Positions 38,182 through 50,984 of a DNA stretch of 64,000 nt are shown here, one piece after another. Positions within the stretch are counted from its first letter, which is position 1. Every line of letters begins with the position of its first letter. Made by a program: the position numbers and the translations under genes. The stretch is taken from positions 1-64,000 of the forward strand of contig CAUYLG010008985.1 of NCBI GenBank assembly GCA_963573385.1. Reading direction: 5' to 3'. This DNA comes from Cacajao melanocephalus. Lineage: Eukaryota > Chordata > Mammalia > Primates > Pitheciidae. Below the pieces are notes generated by a model that saw only the letters and a list, made by a program, of their open reading frames with translations, was not told where the DNA came from and made no database searches.

Positions 38182-39834
38182 ACCACATTTCAACATAAGT
38201 GAACTGAGGCCTGAGAGCAGGGTGACCTCTTGAACACCACTGTGGGCCTGAGCCTGGAGTCCAGGTCCCTCTCCTGGTCCCTCTGACCCTGGCTGGACGG
38301 TCTGTGAGCCGTCTCTGGACAGGCCGGGGCTTCCCCGCCAGCTGGAAATTCCTCCAAAATGGCCTCTCCACCCCCTGCCCAACGGCAGCCCATGCACCTG
38401 GCTTCTGCCTCTGCAGGCGACTGTGGATTGCTGTCACCGCCCACCTAAGCCCCTGGTCATTGTCTCTTGAGGTGCACATCACACAGGTGAGCAGGAAATG
38501 TTTGCAGAATTCACCGCAAATCAGGGAGGGGAGGCGGCAGGGAGGCCCGGGTGGGTTCACACTTGCGAGCGGGTGCAGCCTGGCCTGGCCCCAAGACCTA
38601 TGGCCCTTCTCCTCCCGCTGCCCGTGGTGCGGGCACAGGCCTGCTGCCTCATCGCCGCCTTCCAGAAACATTGGCAGAGCGGTGTTCCGTGGCTGCCCAA
38701 GTTCTGGACAGACACTCCGGGAGCAGAGGCTGGCCCCGTCCCGCTGAGGGCTTGCTGCGTGGCCTGGGCAAGCTGCCAGACCTCTCTGAGCCTCAGTGTC
38801 CCCTTCTGTAGAGTGGAGGTAACACAGCCGTGAGGACATGGAGAAAGAGTGGCCCGGGGAGGGTCACATTCAGTGAGAAATTTTTTTAGTTTTTTTTGCA
38901 GGGAGGTCATCTGATGAGTGTTGTGGCTAAAAGAAGATGTGGGGAGGGAAGAGCAGGATCCCCTGGAGCTGGCTGGCCACACCTGTGGCAGACACATAGC
39001 AGCACCACACCCTGCACCGCAGCGGCCCAGGTACCCATCCTGGTGTGCCACATCTGTGCATCAGCTCACACGTCCTGTTCCCGGACTCTTGCTTGTAAAA
39101 TGTGTTGCCCAGAGCAGCTGGGCCCGGCGGCAGCCGACCTGCCCCTAATCTCCCTGCCCGGGGGCTCCTGAGGGAGCCACCCCCTCTCCAGGGCTGGAGG
39201 CTGGACTTACCTCTTTCCCACACAGGAACCACTGGCCCGGGTTCCGGCTGACCAGGACAGTTCCCCAGTGCCAGGCCCCACAGGAGCCCCTGAAAGGGGT
39301 CGGTGGCTTCTGTCTCAACTCAGCTCGCTCAGGGACTCAGCTGTAGCTGCCACACTTGACAGCCCCCAGGACGCTGGGGAAGTTCTGGAGCCAAGTGCCA
39401 GCCACACCTGTCCCAGCAGCACAGCTGTGTGCCTGGCAGTGAAAATTGCTGATGGGGAGGGTGGATGCCCTAAGAAGAGAGTCAGGAAGGGGCAGAGTCC
39501 AGCTACAGGTAGTTCTGGGCATTCTCCCAGCTCCTCCACTGACCGCGCTGAGGCCTTGGCAGAATCCTGCGTTACCCAAGCCTGTTTCTCCGTCTGTAGA
39601 ATAGGGATAGGAATCCTTTCACCCCCGGGTCCTAGAGAAGGCCAAATGAGGTGACACTCTGTGCATATTCCTGGCACAACAAAGTGACTACCCATGTGCA
39701 CCATCACATCATGGGCACAGGTTAGCCACTGTAATCCTCAAAGGTACCTGGGAATGGAAGCACTGTCACCTCCACCTACAGAGGAGGAAACTGAGGCACT
39801 GAAAGGTTCAGTGGCCCACCTGAAGCCATGCAAC
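38182..39834. other. GC-rich sequence with MIR remnants, no gene recognised
   Basis: Likely MIR pieces are at 38,705-38,830 (sense: 'GGCCTGGGCAAGCTGCCAGA', 'CTCTGAGCCTCAGTGTCCCC'), 39,515-39,690 (sense: 'TTTCTCCGTCTGTAGAATAG', 'TGTGCATATTCCTGGCAC') and 39,700-39,832 (antisense: 'GAGGAGGAAACTGAGGCACT'). The remainder is unique; overlapping open frames show no domain. Confidence 0.55.
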
Positions 39835-39944
39835 CAGGATGGTGATGATGTTGATAGTGATGGTAAAGATGGTGGTGATGTTAGTTACGATGGTGGTGAT
39901 GGGGATGGTGATGGTGGTGGTGATGGTCATGATGGTTATGGTGG
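39835..39944 (+). repeat. (GATGGT)n array, left part
   Basis: Interrupted GATGGTGAT repeats with variants GTTGATAG and TCATGATGG. The same repeat continues at 40,519 on the other side of a 574-base insertion, so the two were probably one array. Complementary to the CAT/CAC array at 23.2 kb. Confidence 0.9.
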
Positions 39945-40518
39945 TGATTACCGAGTAGCTCTGCCATAGAGACCCCCACCCAGGCGGCGCTGAAGGAAAT
40001 GAGAGGCAGACACCCAGACAGAACAGCAAAGTGGGTCCATCTGGGGAATGGACCGTCTAAACTGAGCTTTCTGAACTGAGAGCCCCAAGGGCTGACAGCA
40101 TTCCAGGCTGAAGGCCCCGAGTAGACTGTGACCCACGCATTTATTCTCTCTGAGCAGGTGATCATTATTAACAAACAGGTGTTTGGTATTTTCTCATAAC
40201 ACAAAACACGCCAAGAAGGCAGCTGGTCCTGCTTACTACTGTTGATCACAAACAACCTAAAAAGTAGTCTCCCCGAGGGAGCCACGGGGGCAGGGTAAGC
40301 TAGCTTAAGAATTGATTTTACAGGTGTATTATATTTACATGTTGTCCTGCCGCTTTGGAATGCCCCTAGTAGTCTTGCACTTGGTGGGAGCGGCTAGGTT
40401 TTCCTTGCCATCGTTATCCTAGCAAACAATATATTCTATCGTACACTCAGCATTCATCAATATTCAAAAACTTAACATTTCTCAACATCAATATTCATAA
40501 ACATAACACTTCTCAACA
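39945..40518 (-). mobile_element. Probable solo ERV LTR (class II/HERV-K-like), antisense
   Basis: A 574-base unique block splits the GATGGT array. Read on the minus strand it begins TGTTGAGAAGTG and ends CTCGGTAATCA, the TG...CA form of a retroviral LTR. It contains a polyadenylation signal (AGAGAATAAATGCGTGG) about three-quarters of the way along, where an LTR should have one. Length and layout fit a solo LTR, and the wording is reminiscent of HERV-K-group LTRs. No clear target duplication; the flanking microsatellite would obscure one. The family name is uncertain. Confidence 0.6.
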
Positions 40519-41140
40519 GATGATGGTGATGGTTAGGCATGGTGGTGATGGTGGTGATGGTGTAGGTGAGGGGGATGGTGATGGTAGTAATGGTGATGAT
40601 GATGGTTGTGGTGGTGGTTGTGATGATGATGATGGAGATGATGGTGGTGATGGTGGTGATGATGGTGGTGGTGATGGTGAAGGTGGTGAGGGGGATGGTG
40701 ATGGTGGTGATGGTGGTGATGGTGGTGGTGATGATGTGGTGGTCATGTGATTATGATGGTGGTGATGGTGATGATAATAATGGCAATGATGATGGTGATA
40801 TGATGACAATGGTGGTGATGATGGTGATGATGGTGAAGGTGATGAGGGGGATGATGATGGTAGTAATGGTGATGATGGTGGTGATGATGATGGTGATGAT
40901 GGTGGTGATGGTGGTGGTGATGATGATGGCAATGATGATGGTGATAATATGATGGTGATGGTGATGGTGATGATGATGGTGAAGGTGATGAGGGGGGTGG
41001 TGATGGTAGTAATGGTGATGATGGTGGTGATGATGGTGGTGGTGATGATGGTGTTGGTGGTGGTGACGGTGGTGATGATGATGATGGCAATGATGATGGT
41101 GATAATAGTGATGGTGATGGTGGTGATGGTGATGATTATG
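40519..41140 (+). repeat. (GATGGT)n array, right part
   Basis: About 620 bases of GATGGTGGTGAT-type repeats with GATAATAATGGCAATG variants recurring near 40,780, 40,930 and 41,090. This suggests a higher-order unit of roughly 150 bases. Frames are stop-poor (Asp/Gly-, Met/Val- and Ser/Pro-type), which explains open frames on both strands. Confidence 0.95.
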
Positions 41141-41360
41141 GTGGCATTGTTCTTAGCAGTTTATCTATATTAACTCATTTAATTTTCACGATAAGCCAAT
41201 GACAATATCCATTTGCAAGTGAGGACAGTGAAGCAGAGAGAGAGTAGCTTGCTCCAGACCACACAGCCAGTAAGAGGCTGAGCAGGGGCTCGGGGCTACA
41301 CATGCTGGTCAGAGCCCATGCCCACAGCCCGTATCTGCAGCCTTTGCACCATCCTGCCCT
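41141..41360 (-). mobile_element. MIR SINE remnant, antisense
   Basis: Antisense MIR: 'TATTAACTCATTTAATTTTC', 'GTGAGGACAGTGAAGCAGAG', 'CCACACAGCCAGTAAGAGGC'. It directly follows the GATGGT array. Confidence 0.75.
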
Positions 41361-41464
41361 GTGAAGCCGTGCTGCTCTCACAAAGTTTCTTGTGAACGTG
41401 GGGAAAGGGACTGAGTTCAGAGCACAGGGCGCAACCCTGCTGGAGGAGCTGGATTATCCGGGAG

Positions 41465-41820
41465 GCGCGGTGGGCTCAATGTTTCTGTCCTCCCGAGATT
41501 CAGATATTGAAAACCTTTTCCTCAGTGTGATGATATTAGGTGGGGCCTTCGGCAGGTGATTCAGTATGAGGGTGGACTCTTGAGAATGAGACTGCGCCCC
41601 TCATGAAAGGGAACCCAGAGAGCTACCAGCCCTCTTTTCTTCATATGAGGACATGAGAAGTCAGCCATCTGCAGCTTGGAAATGGGCCCTCAGCAGAACC
41701 CAGCCATGCCAGCACCTTGATCTTGGACTGCAGCCTCCAGAACTGTGAGATGGAGAGGTCTGTTGTGTAAAAGCCACCAAGCCCATGGTCCTTTTTACAG
41801 CGGCCCCAGCCGTCTGAGGC
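41465..41820 (+). mobile_element. MLT1-type MaLR LTR, sense
   Basis: Ordered matches to the MaLR LTR: 'GTGATGATATTAGGTGGGGC', 'CATATGAGGACATGAGAAG', 'CACCTTGATCTTGGACTGCA', 'GCCTCCAGAACTGTGAGA', 'GTAAAAGCCACCAAGCCCAT', and a degraded 3' end. Non-autonomous ERVL-related LTR of placental-mammal age. No internal region is attached. Confidence 0.88.
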
Positions 41821-42247
41821 AGGAGGTGAGATTTAAGCTGTGCCTTGAAGGACACCTGTAAGTGGGTCAGGGTGGGAGGGTCTGCCCGGGAATGGAGTAA
41901 GGTCTCAGGGCTCGACTCTCACCAACTGGAGTCTGGTTCTGGGGGGCCCGAGCTTCAGATGCAGCAGTAGGACCTCCCCGCAGCCCCGTCTGCCGGCCAC
42001 ACATCCTGCCAGCAGCTGGGTTCTCTCCACAATGCAGGCAGTTTGGGGGCCTCTTTGCCCAGACCCCTCCCCTGTCTACCATGAGTCCATGCCCCAGGCT
42101 GAGCATAGCCACCTGTGGGCCCTGATATGTCAGAGTCTATAGGATTCAAGCAGAGATAGCCAGGCGCCCTAGGGGCACTGCTGGCTGGTGGAAGGGGGGC
42201 CTTCCAAGGTGTGCCAGGGACCCTCGGTGCAGCAAGGCTGACCGGCC
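41821..42247. other. GC-rich unique sequence, no gene recognised
   Basis: Unique DNA between the MLT1 LTR and the C-rich tandem array. I see no named feature in it. Confidence 0.5.
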
Positions 42248-42745
42248 TTACCCCCTACTGCTGCCCTCACCCCCCTCTGCCACCCTCACCCCCCTCTGCC
42301 ACCTCCCTCACCCAGCATCACCCTAACTGCCCGCTTCCCTCAGCCCCACTGTCCTCACCCTCCACCACCACCCTCACTACCCCCCTCACCCCCCACTACC
42401 ACCCTCACCCTCCACAGCCACCCTCATCCCCCACTGCAGCCCTGACCCCCCACTGCCACTACCCTTACCGGGCATCACCCTAACCTCCCGCTGCCCTCAC
42501 CCCGAACTGCCCTCACCATCCACTGCCACCCTCACTATCCCCCTTATCCCCTACCACCGCCCTCACTCCCCACCGCCACCACCCTCACCCGGCATCACCC
42601 TCACCCAGCATCACCCTCACCCCCTACCGCCCTCACCCCCCACCACCTTCCTCGCCCCCCCACCATTCTCACCCCCCCACTCTCATCCCGCACCGCTGCC
42701 CTCATCCCCCACCGCCCTCACCACAACCAGCACCCTTGCCCCCCA
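42248..42745 (+). repeat. C-rich minisatellite, CCCTCACCCCC unit
   Basis: About 500 bases of imperfect 15-25-base units such as CTGCCACCCTCACCCCCC, CCACTACCACCCTCACC and GGCATCACCCTCACC. The plus strand is nearly G-free, and the minus strand carries repeated GGGGG runs (G-quadruplex-prone). Unit order is irregular. Confidence 0.92.
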
Positions 42746-45140
<2,395 letters not shown>

Positions 45141-45200
45141 GAGATTCATCCATGTTGCTGTGAGTATATTTACTGGTTCCCTTTTATTGTAATCCTAGTC
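45141..45200 (-). mobile_element. Probable L1M 3'-region fragment, antisense
   Basis: 'GAGATTCATCCATGTTGCTG' followed by 'TACTGGTTCCCTTTTATTG' matches the antisense of the L1M 3' region (the 'aacatggatgaatctc' stretch). Begins exactly where the Alu stops. Short and diverged. Confidence 0.5.
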
Positions 45201-45484
45201 AGATATATGACAGATATGCTCCAGATGATATTTCTATTTTAATGTATATCTGGCTTCAAAGATTAGCTGTACCATATTTTAGGATCATGAATAAACGGAA
45301 TGGAGCTAAAAACAGCCTGGGCGTATAATATTGAGAGAAGGCAGTCTGAACAAATAAGGAGAAAAGGGTTTTGAGTCAGCAATAGGGCAAGAATTAGTAT
45401 TAGCATGAGTAAAAGAAACAGATCCTTAATTATCAAAGGAAGATTATAAAAAACTACAGAAACAGCTGTTGGAAATGATAGTGA
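45201..45484. other. AT-rich sequence, no feature recognised
   Basis: First stretch of the AT-rich half of the window. No repeat or gene recognised. Confidence 0.5.
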
Positions 45485-45572
45485 TAATGAAAGGCAGATA
45501 TAGAGGCTGCTAATACAAAGCAATGGTAAATCTCTATAACACAACTGAAAGAGATACGCAGAAAAAAAATGG
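45485..45572 (+). repeat. Duplicated segment, copy A
   Basis: Begins TAATGAAAGGCAGATATAG and ends AAAAAAAATGG. Repeated at 45,631-45,719 with two substitutions and one extra A: ACAACTG versus ACAATTG, and ATACGCAG versus ATATGCAG. Of the two C/T differences, the ACG/ATG one looks like CpG decay. Confidence 0.95.
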
Positions 45573-45576
45573 ACTT

Positions 45577-45634
45577 ATTGTAACAAGTCCATTGAAGACT
45601 TGTTCAAATGATTTGCTCATAGTAAGTCCTTAAT
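45577..45634. repeat. Templated segment between the duplicates, copied from 46,681-46,726
   Basis: Bases 45,589-45,634 (CCATTGAAGACTTGTTC then AAATGATTTGCTCATAG and so on) match 46,681-46,726 except for one local change (CAAA versus ACAA). Just before it, 45,577-45,589 (ATTGTAACAAGTC) is a perfect inverted copy of 46,689-46,701. It runs directly into copy B. The donor is the 3' part of the MIR at 46,505-46,750. Confidence 0.88.
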
Positions 45635-45719
45635 GAAAGGCAGATATAGAGGCTGCTAATACAAAGCAATGGTAAATCTCTATAACACAATTGAAAGAGA
45701 TATGCAGAAAAAAAAATGG
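45631..45719 (+). repeat. Duplicated segment, copy B
   Basis: Second copy of 45,485-45,572, in the same orientation. The shared TAAT at 45,631-45,634 belongs both to this copy and to the templated MIR piece, so the junction has four bases of microhomology. Confidence 0.95.
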
Positions 45720-46194
45720 TCAGCTTAGTTGCTCTGATCAACAAATGAGATCAAGACTTAGAAGTAAAACCCTGAAACAATGACCTTCCCTCCTTTAGTA
45801 AAAGATTAGTGACTCTATTAAGAAAGGATTAATGGTTGAATTTCAATTCACATCTCCAGAGTTTGTGAAGTGTTAACTGTAATTAGCTAATTGGTTTTAT
45901 ACTTAATTTAACTGTTCTATTCTAATAGTTTTCCCCCACATTATGTTTACTGTGTTATTCTCAAATTATTTCTCATATTATTTAAATTTGTCTTTTAAAA
46001 TTTATGTACAATAAGGCATTCTTTTTGGCATGCAGTTCTATAAACTTTGACAAATACTTAGAGCCATTTAATTCTCACCACAACATGGGTGAATTATTTT
46101 TATTTTTACATCCTGGTTTTATACAACTGTAGAAGGGTGTGTGTGTGTGTTTGTGTGTGTGTGTAAGATAAAGGATAGGGATAAAGACATACTT
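45720..46194. other. AT-rich sequence, no clear feature
   Basis: Unassigned AT-rich DNA with a GT-rich microsatellite at about 46,137-46,164. 'GCAGTTCTATAAACTTTGAC' near 46,033 recalls an antisense LINE phrase but is too short to call. Confidence 0.45.
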
Positions 46195-46450
46195 TTTCCC
46201 CAAAATCTTTATGGATTAAAGACTTAAACATAAAAAAAATCATTGAAAGTATTCTATGAAAATATGAAACAATATTTCACTACCATTTAATGATGAAGGC
46301 TTTGTTAATCACGAAACAAATCATAGGAATTTTTATGAAAACACTATTATCAGATTTGACTACATAGTTTATAAAAATTCATGTTTGGTAAAAGACACTG
46401 TAAACAAAGCTAAATAAATAAGAAGCAATTAAATATTTTGCAAAATAGAG
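46195..46450 (+). mobile_element. L1M ORF2 3' fragment, sense
   Basis: 'TTTATGGATTAAAGACTTAA', 'GATTTGACTACATAG' and 'GGTAAAAGACACTGTAAACA' follow the end of an old L1 ORF2. Highly diverged; all frames broken. A piece of the same element may resume at 46,760-46,784 after the MIR. Confidence 0.6.
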
Positions 46451-46504
46451 GAAGCACAAAAGATTTTGGTCTAGTAGGAGAAGTATAGTATAGTGAAATT
46501 ATAA

Positions 46505-46750
46505 TGTAGAACATTGGTCTTGAATTAAGTCAGAAAAGACAGGTACATGTCCTAACTTTGCCACGTAAACCATAGATGATCTTAAGGCATTTATGCATCC
46601 TCTTTCTCCTTATTGCCACATTTGTAAAATTAGCAAAATAATAGTATTTACCTTATAGGATTTTTGGAGGTTCATAATTTCCATTGAAGACTTGTTACAA
46701 TGATTTGCTCATAGTAAGTCCTTAATCAATATTAGCTATAGTATTACTTT
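46505..46750 (+). mobile_element. MIR SINE, sense; donor of the templated copy
   Basis: 'CCTAACTTTGCCACGTAAAC', 'TTGTAAAATTAGCAAAATAA', 'TAGTATTTACCTTATAGGAT' and 'TCATAGTAAGTCCTTAATCA' follow the MIR order. Its 3' part (46,681-46,726) is duplicated about 1.1 kb upstream at 45,588-45,634. Confidence 0.8.
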
Positions 46751-46784
46751 CACTGTTGATAAATGATTCTGCAAATCAATAAGA

Positions 46785-47056
46785 AAACGGAAACACCGCA
46801 TATTCTCACTCATAGGCGGGTGATGAACAATAAGAACACATGGACATAGGGAGGGGAGCACTACACACAGGGGTGTGTTGGGGGAGGGACGGGGGGAGGT
46901 GGGGAGGTGGGGAGAGATAGCATGGGAAGAAATGCCTGATATAGGTGAAGGGGAGGAAAGCAGCAAATCACACTGCCACTTGTGTACCTATGCAACAATC
47001 TTGCATGTTCTTCACATGTACCCCAAAACCTAAAATACAATTAAAAAAAAAAAAAA
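46785..47056 (+). mobile_element. L1 3' end (primate-age), sense, 5'-truncated
   Basis: Clear L1 3'-UTR wording: 'ACACCGCATATTCTCACTCA', 'AACACATGGACATAGGGAGG', 'GGGGAGGTGGGGAGG' (the polypurine tract), 'CATGTTCTTCACATGTACCC', ending AAAACCTAAAATACAATT and a poly(A). Similarity suggests an L1PA/L1PB-type element. Only the last ~270 bases were inserted. Confidence 0.9.
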
Positions 47057-47178
47057 GAAAGTAATAGGCTGGAAAAAGATACCTCATACAACCAGTGATC
47101 AAAAGAGACTAGAGTGACTGAGCTAATCCAAACAAAATAGACTTTAAGAAAAAATTGTTACTGGAGACAAAAAAGTAT
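47057..47178 (+). mobile_element. L1 ORF2 fragment, sense (left of LTR)
   Basis: 'GGCTGGAAAAAGATACCTCA', 'AAAAGAGACTAGAGTGACTG', 'AAAATAGACTTTAAG' correspond to mid-ORF2 of an old L1. It resumes at 47,977 after an LTR insertion. Frames broken. Confidence 0.82.
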
Positions 47179-47976
47179 TGTTAGATATTCTTCCTCCTGA
47201 TACCAGATATTTAGTCTTTTGCAATAACACTTCAACTCTCAAATAAATAAGTGTCCTATAATTCAATTTGGTTCTGACACTAACTACACAGAATTAGCAT
47301 TAGACTTCACAGGTTTAAGAGCTCAGTCCCACAAAACTGCCCTCACTTTAGACGCCAGTCATAGATCCCGAGGTTACCCAGACTTCTTTCTGACATGGCT
47401 ACAAATTCAGGGTTCCTCATGACCTCCCCTATGACCTCACACTCTGCTCAGTTTTGATAATTTGTCAGAACAACTCACAGAACTCAGTAAAGTGTTTTTA
47501 CTTACTATTCACCAATTATTACAAAGGAGACACATTGGGAATAAAGAATACAACTCTTTGAGCAAAGGTATGGAGAGGGGAGGCACAAAGCTTCCATACC
47601 ACCCTGGGCAGGCAAATTTCTTAGCATCTTGATGTGTTCACTAACTGCAATCTCTCTGAACCTCATTATTTAGAATATTGTATGAAGGTTTCATTACATA
47701 GGCATAATTGATTAAATCATAGTCTGTGATTAAATTGCTATTGGTGATTGACCCAGTCCTAGTCCATCTTTTCTCCCTGGAGTTTGGAGTATGGGGCTGA
47801 AACTTCTAAAGCTTGGCTTTTCTGGAGACCAGCCTCCTGAAGCCTTTCAAAAAGAGTCAACTCATTAGAACAAAAGATAGTTCAATATCCATATCACTTA
47901 CAAAATTCTAAGAGTCTTAGAAGCTCTGTGCCAGAAACTGGGGACAAAGGCCAAACATTTTTCTTATTATGCCACA
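47179..47976 (-). mobile_element. Solo ERV LTR, antisense, nested in L1
   Basis: About 800 bases separating two consecutive pieces of one L1 ORF2. The minus strand begins TGTGGCATAATAAG and ends AATATCTAACA, a TG...CA LTR. Typical internal words on the plus strand are 'ACTCACAGAACTCAG', 'GTTTCATTACATAGGCATAA', 'AGAAGCTCTGTGCCAG'. It resembles LTRs of the MER21/ERV type, but the subfamily is uncertain. Interruption of L1 dates it as younger than that L1. Confidence 0.75.
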
Positions 47977-48500
47977 GGGACCCTTTATAATAATAAAAAT
48001 CAACTTATCAAGAGGAGACAACAGTCATAAACACCAATAAACCTAACTACTGAAGCAAAAACTGACATAATTAAAGAGTGAAATGGACAATTCAATGATA
48101 ATGGTTAGATATTTGAGTACCCAATTTCGATAATGGATAGAACAAGTAGAAAGAAGATGAACATGGAAATAGAATACTTGAACACTTACATAAACCAACA
48201 AGAGCTAACAGACATCTACTGAGCCTTCTACCCAACAACAGCAGAACATGCAATCTTCTCAAGTGCACAGAACACTATCCATCATACACCATATGTTAGA
48301 TCATAAAATAAGTCTCCATACATTAAAACAAGGAACCTGAAATCATACAAAGTATATTCTCAGACCATAATAGGATAAATTATAAATCAATCACTGAAGG
48401 AAATTTTGGAAATCCACAATATTTGAAAATTAAACAACACACTCCTCACTAATCAAAAGGTTAAAGAAGAAATCACAAGGGAATCACAAAACTGCACATA
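47977..48500 (+). mobile_element. L1 ORF2 fragment, sense (right of LTR)
   Basis: Continues the L1 of 47,057-47,178: 'TCAACTTATCAAGAGGAGAC', 'GAGCTAACAGACATCTACTG', 'CACCATATGTTAGATCATAA', 'GGAAATCCACAATATTTGAA', 'AAATTAAACAACACACTCCT'. This is the endonuclease-to-RT region of ORF2. Degraded and without an open frame of note. Confidence 0.9.
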
Positions 48501-48639
48501 GCATTTTTCTTACATAACACTGGCAAGAATTTAGACACACGGCAACATCATGGTTATGTATGGCTTGGAGGTGTCTTTATTCTGAAAAGCCATATAAAAA
48601 ATGTAGATAATGTTATAGTGGAAAAATAAGGGGATAGAT

Positions 48640-48762
48640 ATTGGGGGCTATGTGTCAATCTCTGCCACGTAGGATTGCTGTGGGAACCAAATAGAATAAT
48701 ATGTGAGCAAGACCTCTGCCACTCATAAACCATTATACAAATGTGAGTCATTATTATTTCTC
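48640..48762 (+). mobile_element. MIR SINE 3' remnant, sense
   Basis: 'TAGGATTGCTGTGGGAACCA', 'AATAGAATAATATGTGAGCA', 'GAGTCATTATTATTTC' follow the MIR 3' half. Weak but ordered. Confidence 0.6.
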
Positions 48763-49004
48763 ATTTGGCCAGGTTGATAGGGATTTGGGCCATCTACGAG
48801 GCTGACTCAATCACTAATTGAACAGATGTTTTAAAAAACAGTCTGTGGATTTGAATTCCACATTTACTTGCCAAGGTTTCAAGTTATCAGTGCAAGCACA
48901 GAAGAGCATTTCTCCACAAAGTTGATTAGAGAATAAAGAATATCCTCTTACTTCCAAAAAGTTTCTTACTTTTCTTACTTGTTACATGTTTATTGTTTAT
49001 CTCC

Positions 49005-49130
49005 CCCACTAGAAGGTAAGTTCCATAATGATAAACATTTTACTTAACACCCCTACATGTCCCACACCTAATCAAGAGCTTGACACATAGTAGTAGGCTT
49101 TCAGCAAATATTTGTTGAATGAGCCATTGG
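49005..49130 (+). mobile_element. L2 LINE 3' end, sense
   Basis: 'CACTAGAAGGTAAGTTCCAT', 'CTTGACACATAGTAGTAGGC' and 'AATATTTGTTGAATGAGCC' are the conserved end of L2. Old and inactive. Confidence 0.8.
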
Positions 49131-50679
49131 CCTTAAAAGCTATAAGCTCATGGCATGGAGTGTCTCATGAGGACAGAAAGCAGCAAATTACCAGGCTAAA
49201 TCTGAAATTTTTTTTCATCGTATTTTCTTAGTAGCAAATTATTCATTAACCTCTAAACAGAGAACTGTTTGGGGGGAGGGATAAATGTCTCAGAAAATTG
49301 ATAGAGTTGAGCATGAGACCTCCAAGATGCATTCCTAAACAGTGCCATGGGCTAGCTGGGCTGGATTCGGCTTTGCTCTGTGTGTCTGCAAGCAGATGTT
49401 TGCTTATAAGCAGAATAGATTAGAGGTTACAGAGGAAGAACAAATTAGAATGAGACAGCTGTCATCCAGAAATAAATCTGGAACCAAAATTAATGTCTGA
49501 GAAGCATGTTTAAGAAACCTTGTCATGTGGTGCACAATGCAAATGCTCTTTACAGCATCCCCACTAAGCCCACCATTGAGGACATTCCTTGTTAACACAC
49601 TATGGGTCTGGAGCTGTGTGAAAGGAAGTGATGCGATGTTGGGTCTGGCCTCAGGATGAAAACACAATATGCCAGGGTCTCACTGGGCAATGGGGCTGCA
49701 GCTGCAAGTGGAATTATCCTCTGAGTGAGAAGACAGGGAAAAGGTATCCCAGAAATAAAAGAAAAAGGAATGAAGCAGAGGCACTAATGCCTATCACATA
49801 AGATGGAGGCATGTGGGTGTCTTGCTGCAGTAAGGAAGCAGATCCCTTATTGGGAGCAGAACAATGACCCCCTAGGAATCCATCCAGAGCAGAGAGACAC
49901 TCTCACCTCTTTAAGTTGCTCAATAAGCACACGGCAACAAAGTAGTGGTACCTGGCTCACGCTGAGTGAAAGATTGCTCATCTCCAAATGGTGCAGCCTG
50001 ACAGCTCCGGTGCTTATCACCGAGGCTCTAGGCTATGGCTCGTCTAGAACCATGTGAGTGACAGTGAGTCTGTTGTACCAACTAAAGAGAGAGACAAAGA
50101 CTATGTGCCCTTCCTTAGGCCTGTGGGAAGTTAAATGAGCTGAGGAAGCTGGTTTAACAATGACATGGTTAGGCACCAAGCCAGAGATCACAGGGCTCGT
50201 TACCCATCCAGCCGTCACTAACTGGATGAAGCTTCTTGGCAATGCAGGTTAAAATTTGGCCCAAACGTGATAAGCCTGAGTATCCCCCTGGAGTAAGCCC
50301 TTTCTTCTGGGCTGAAGCTCGCCACAAGGTTCAACCTCAGACCAGAGCTGGCACATGTAGTTTCAGCACCTGCTTGCTGAGATGATGAATCCAAGCTGAA
50401 TAAAAGGGAGTGACAAACCCCTTGTTACTACCAGCCAGAAAGCAATACCTAGAGTTTCCCAAACACACCAGGCTGTGTCTGCCATGCTTCTGAACTTGCA
50501 CAGAATGAGCTCTTTGGATTTGACCACCTGCTTATCCCCTACTCATCTCCTCTGTGGCAACAACTCTGGACTCCAGGGAGGCCTAACTTCTCTGACCTTT
50601 TGGTCCTCATGATGTTTTGTGAGTTCTCTCCACTATAGCCCCGATACACTGTTTGGCTCTGATTTTGCAAGTTTGCCTC
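49131..50679. other. AT-rich unique sequence, no gene recognised
   Basis: About 1.5 kb without a recognised repeat. Small open frames (for example 49,803-50,057 plus and 49,404-49,667 minus) have no recognisable domain. Possibly unique intronic or intergenic DNA. Confidence 0.5.
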
Positions 50680-50785
50680 TCCAAGACAGTGAGCTTCTTG
50701 AGGATAGGAATATGTCTTACTGTATTAATAGCTCCTGGCCTAACGCCTGACCCATATATGTTAAACTGAGTGAAACTGAATTGAG
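50680..50785 (+). mobile_element. L2 LINE 3' end, sense
   Basis: 'AGACAGTGAGCTTCTTGAGG', 'ATAGGAATATGTCTTACTG' and 'CCTAACGCCTGACCCATATA' match the L2 3' end more weakly than the copy at 49,005. Confidence 0.6.
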
Positions 50786-50984
50786 AATTGATGTAGCTTC
50801 TCTGGGAGTATTCTGAGATTCCCATTCCTTCTTCTTATCCTTCCTTTCCCCCGATTCAGTTTCCATATTTTACTTTACACAGATTTCTTATATTTTGCAA
50901 ACACCACAAAGTACAAGTAATTCTTTAAACTGAAAAGTCCGAAGATGTAAGGTTTTCAAGGGGCACTAGAGACTCAGACATAAT

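Noticed and set aside
40513..41090. Ser/Pro-rich and Gly/Asp-rich frames
   Set aside because: Translation of the GATGGT array.
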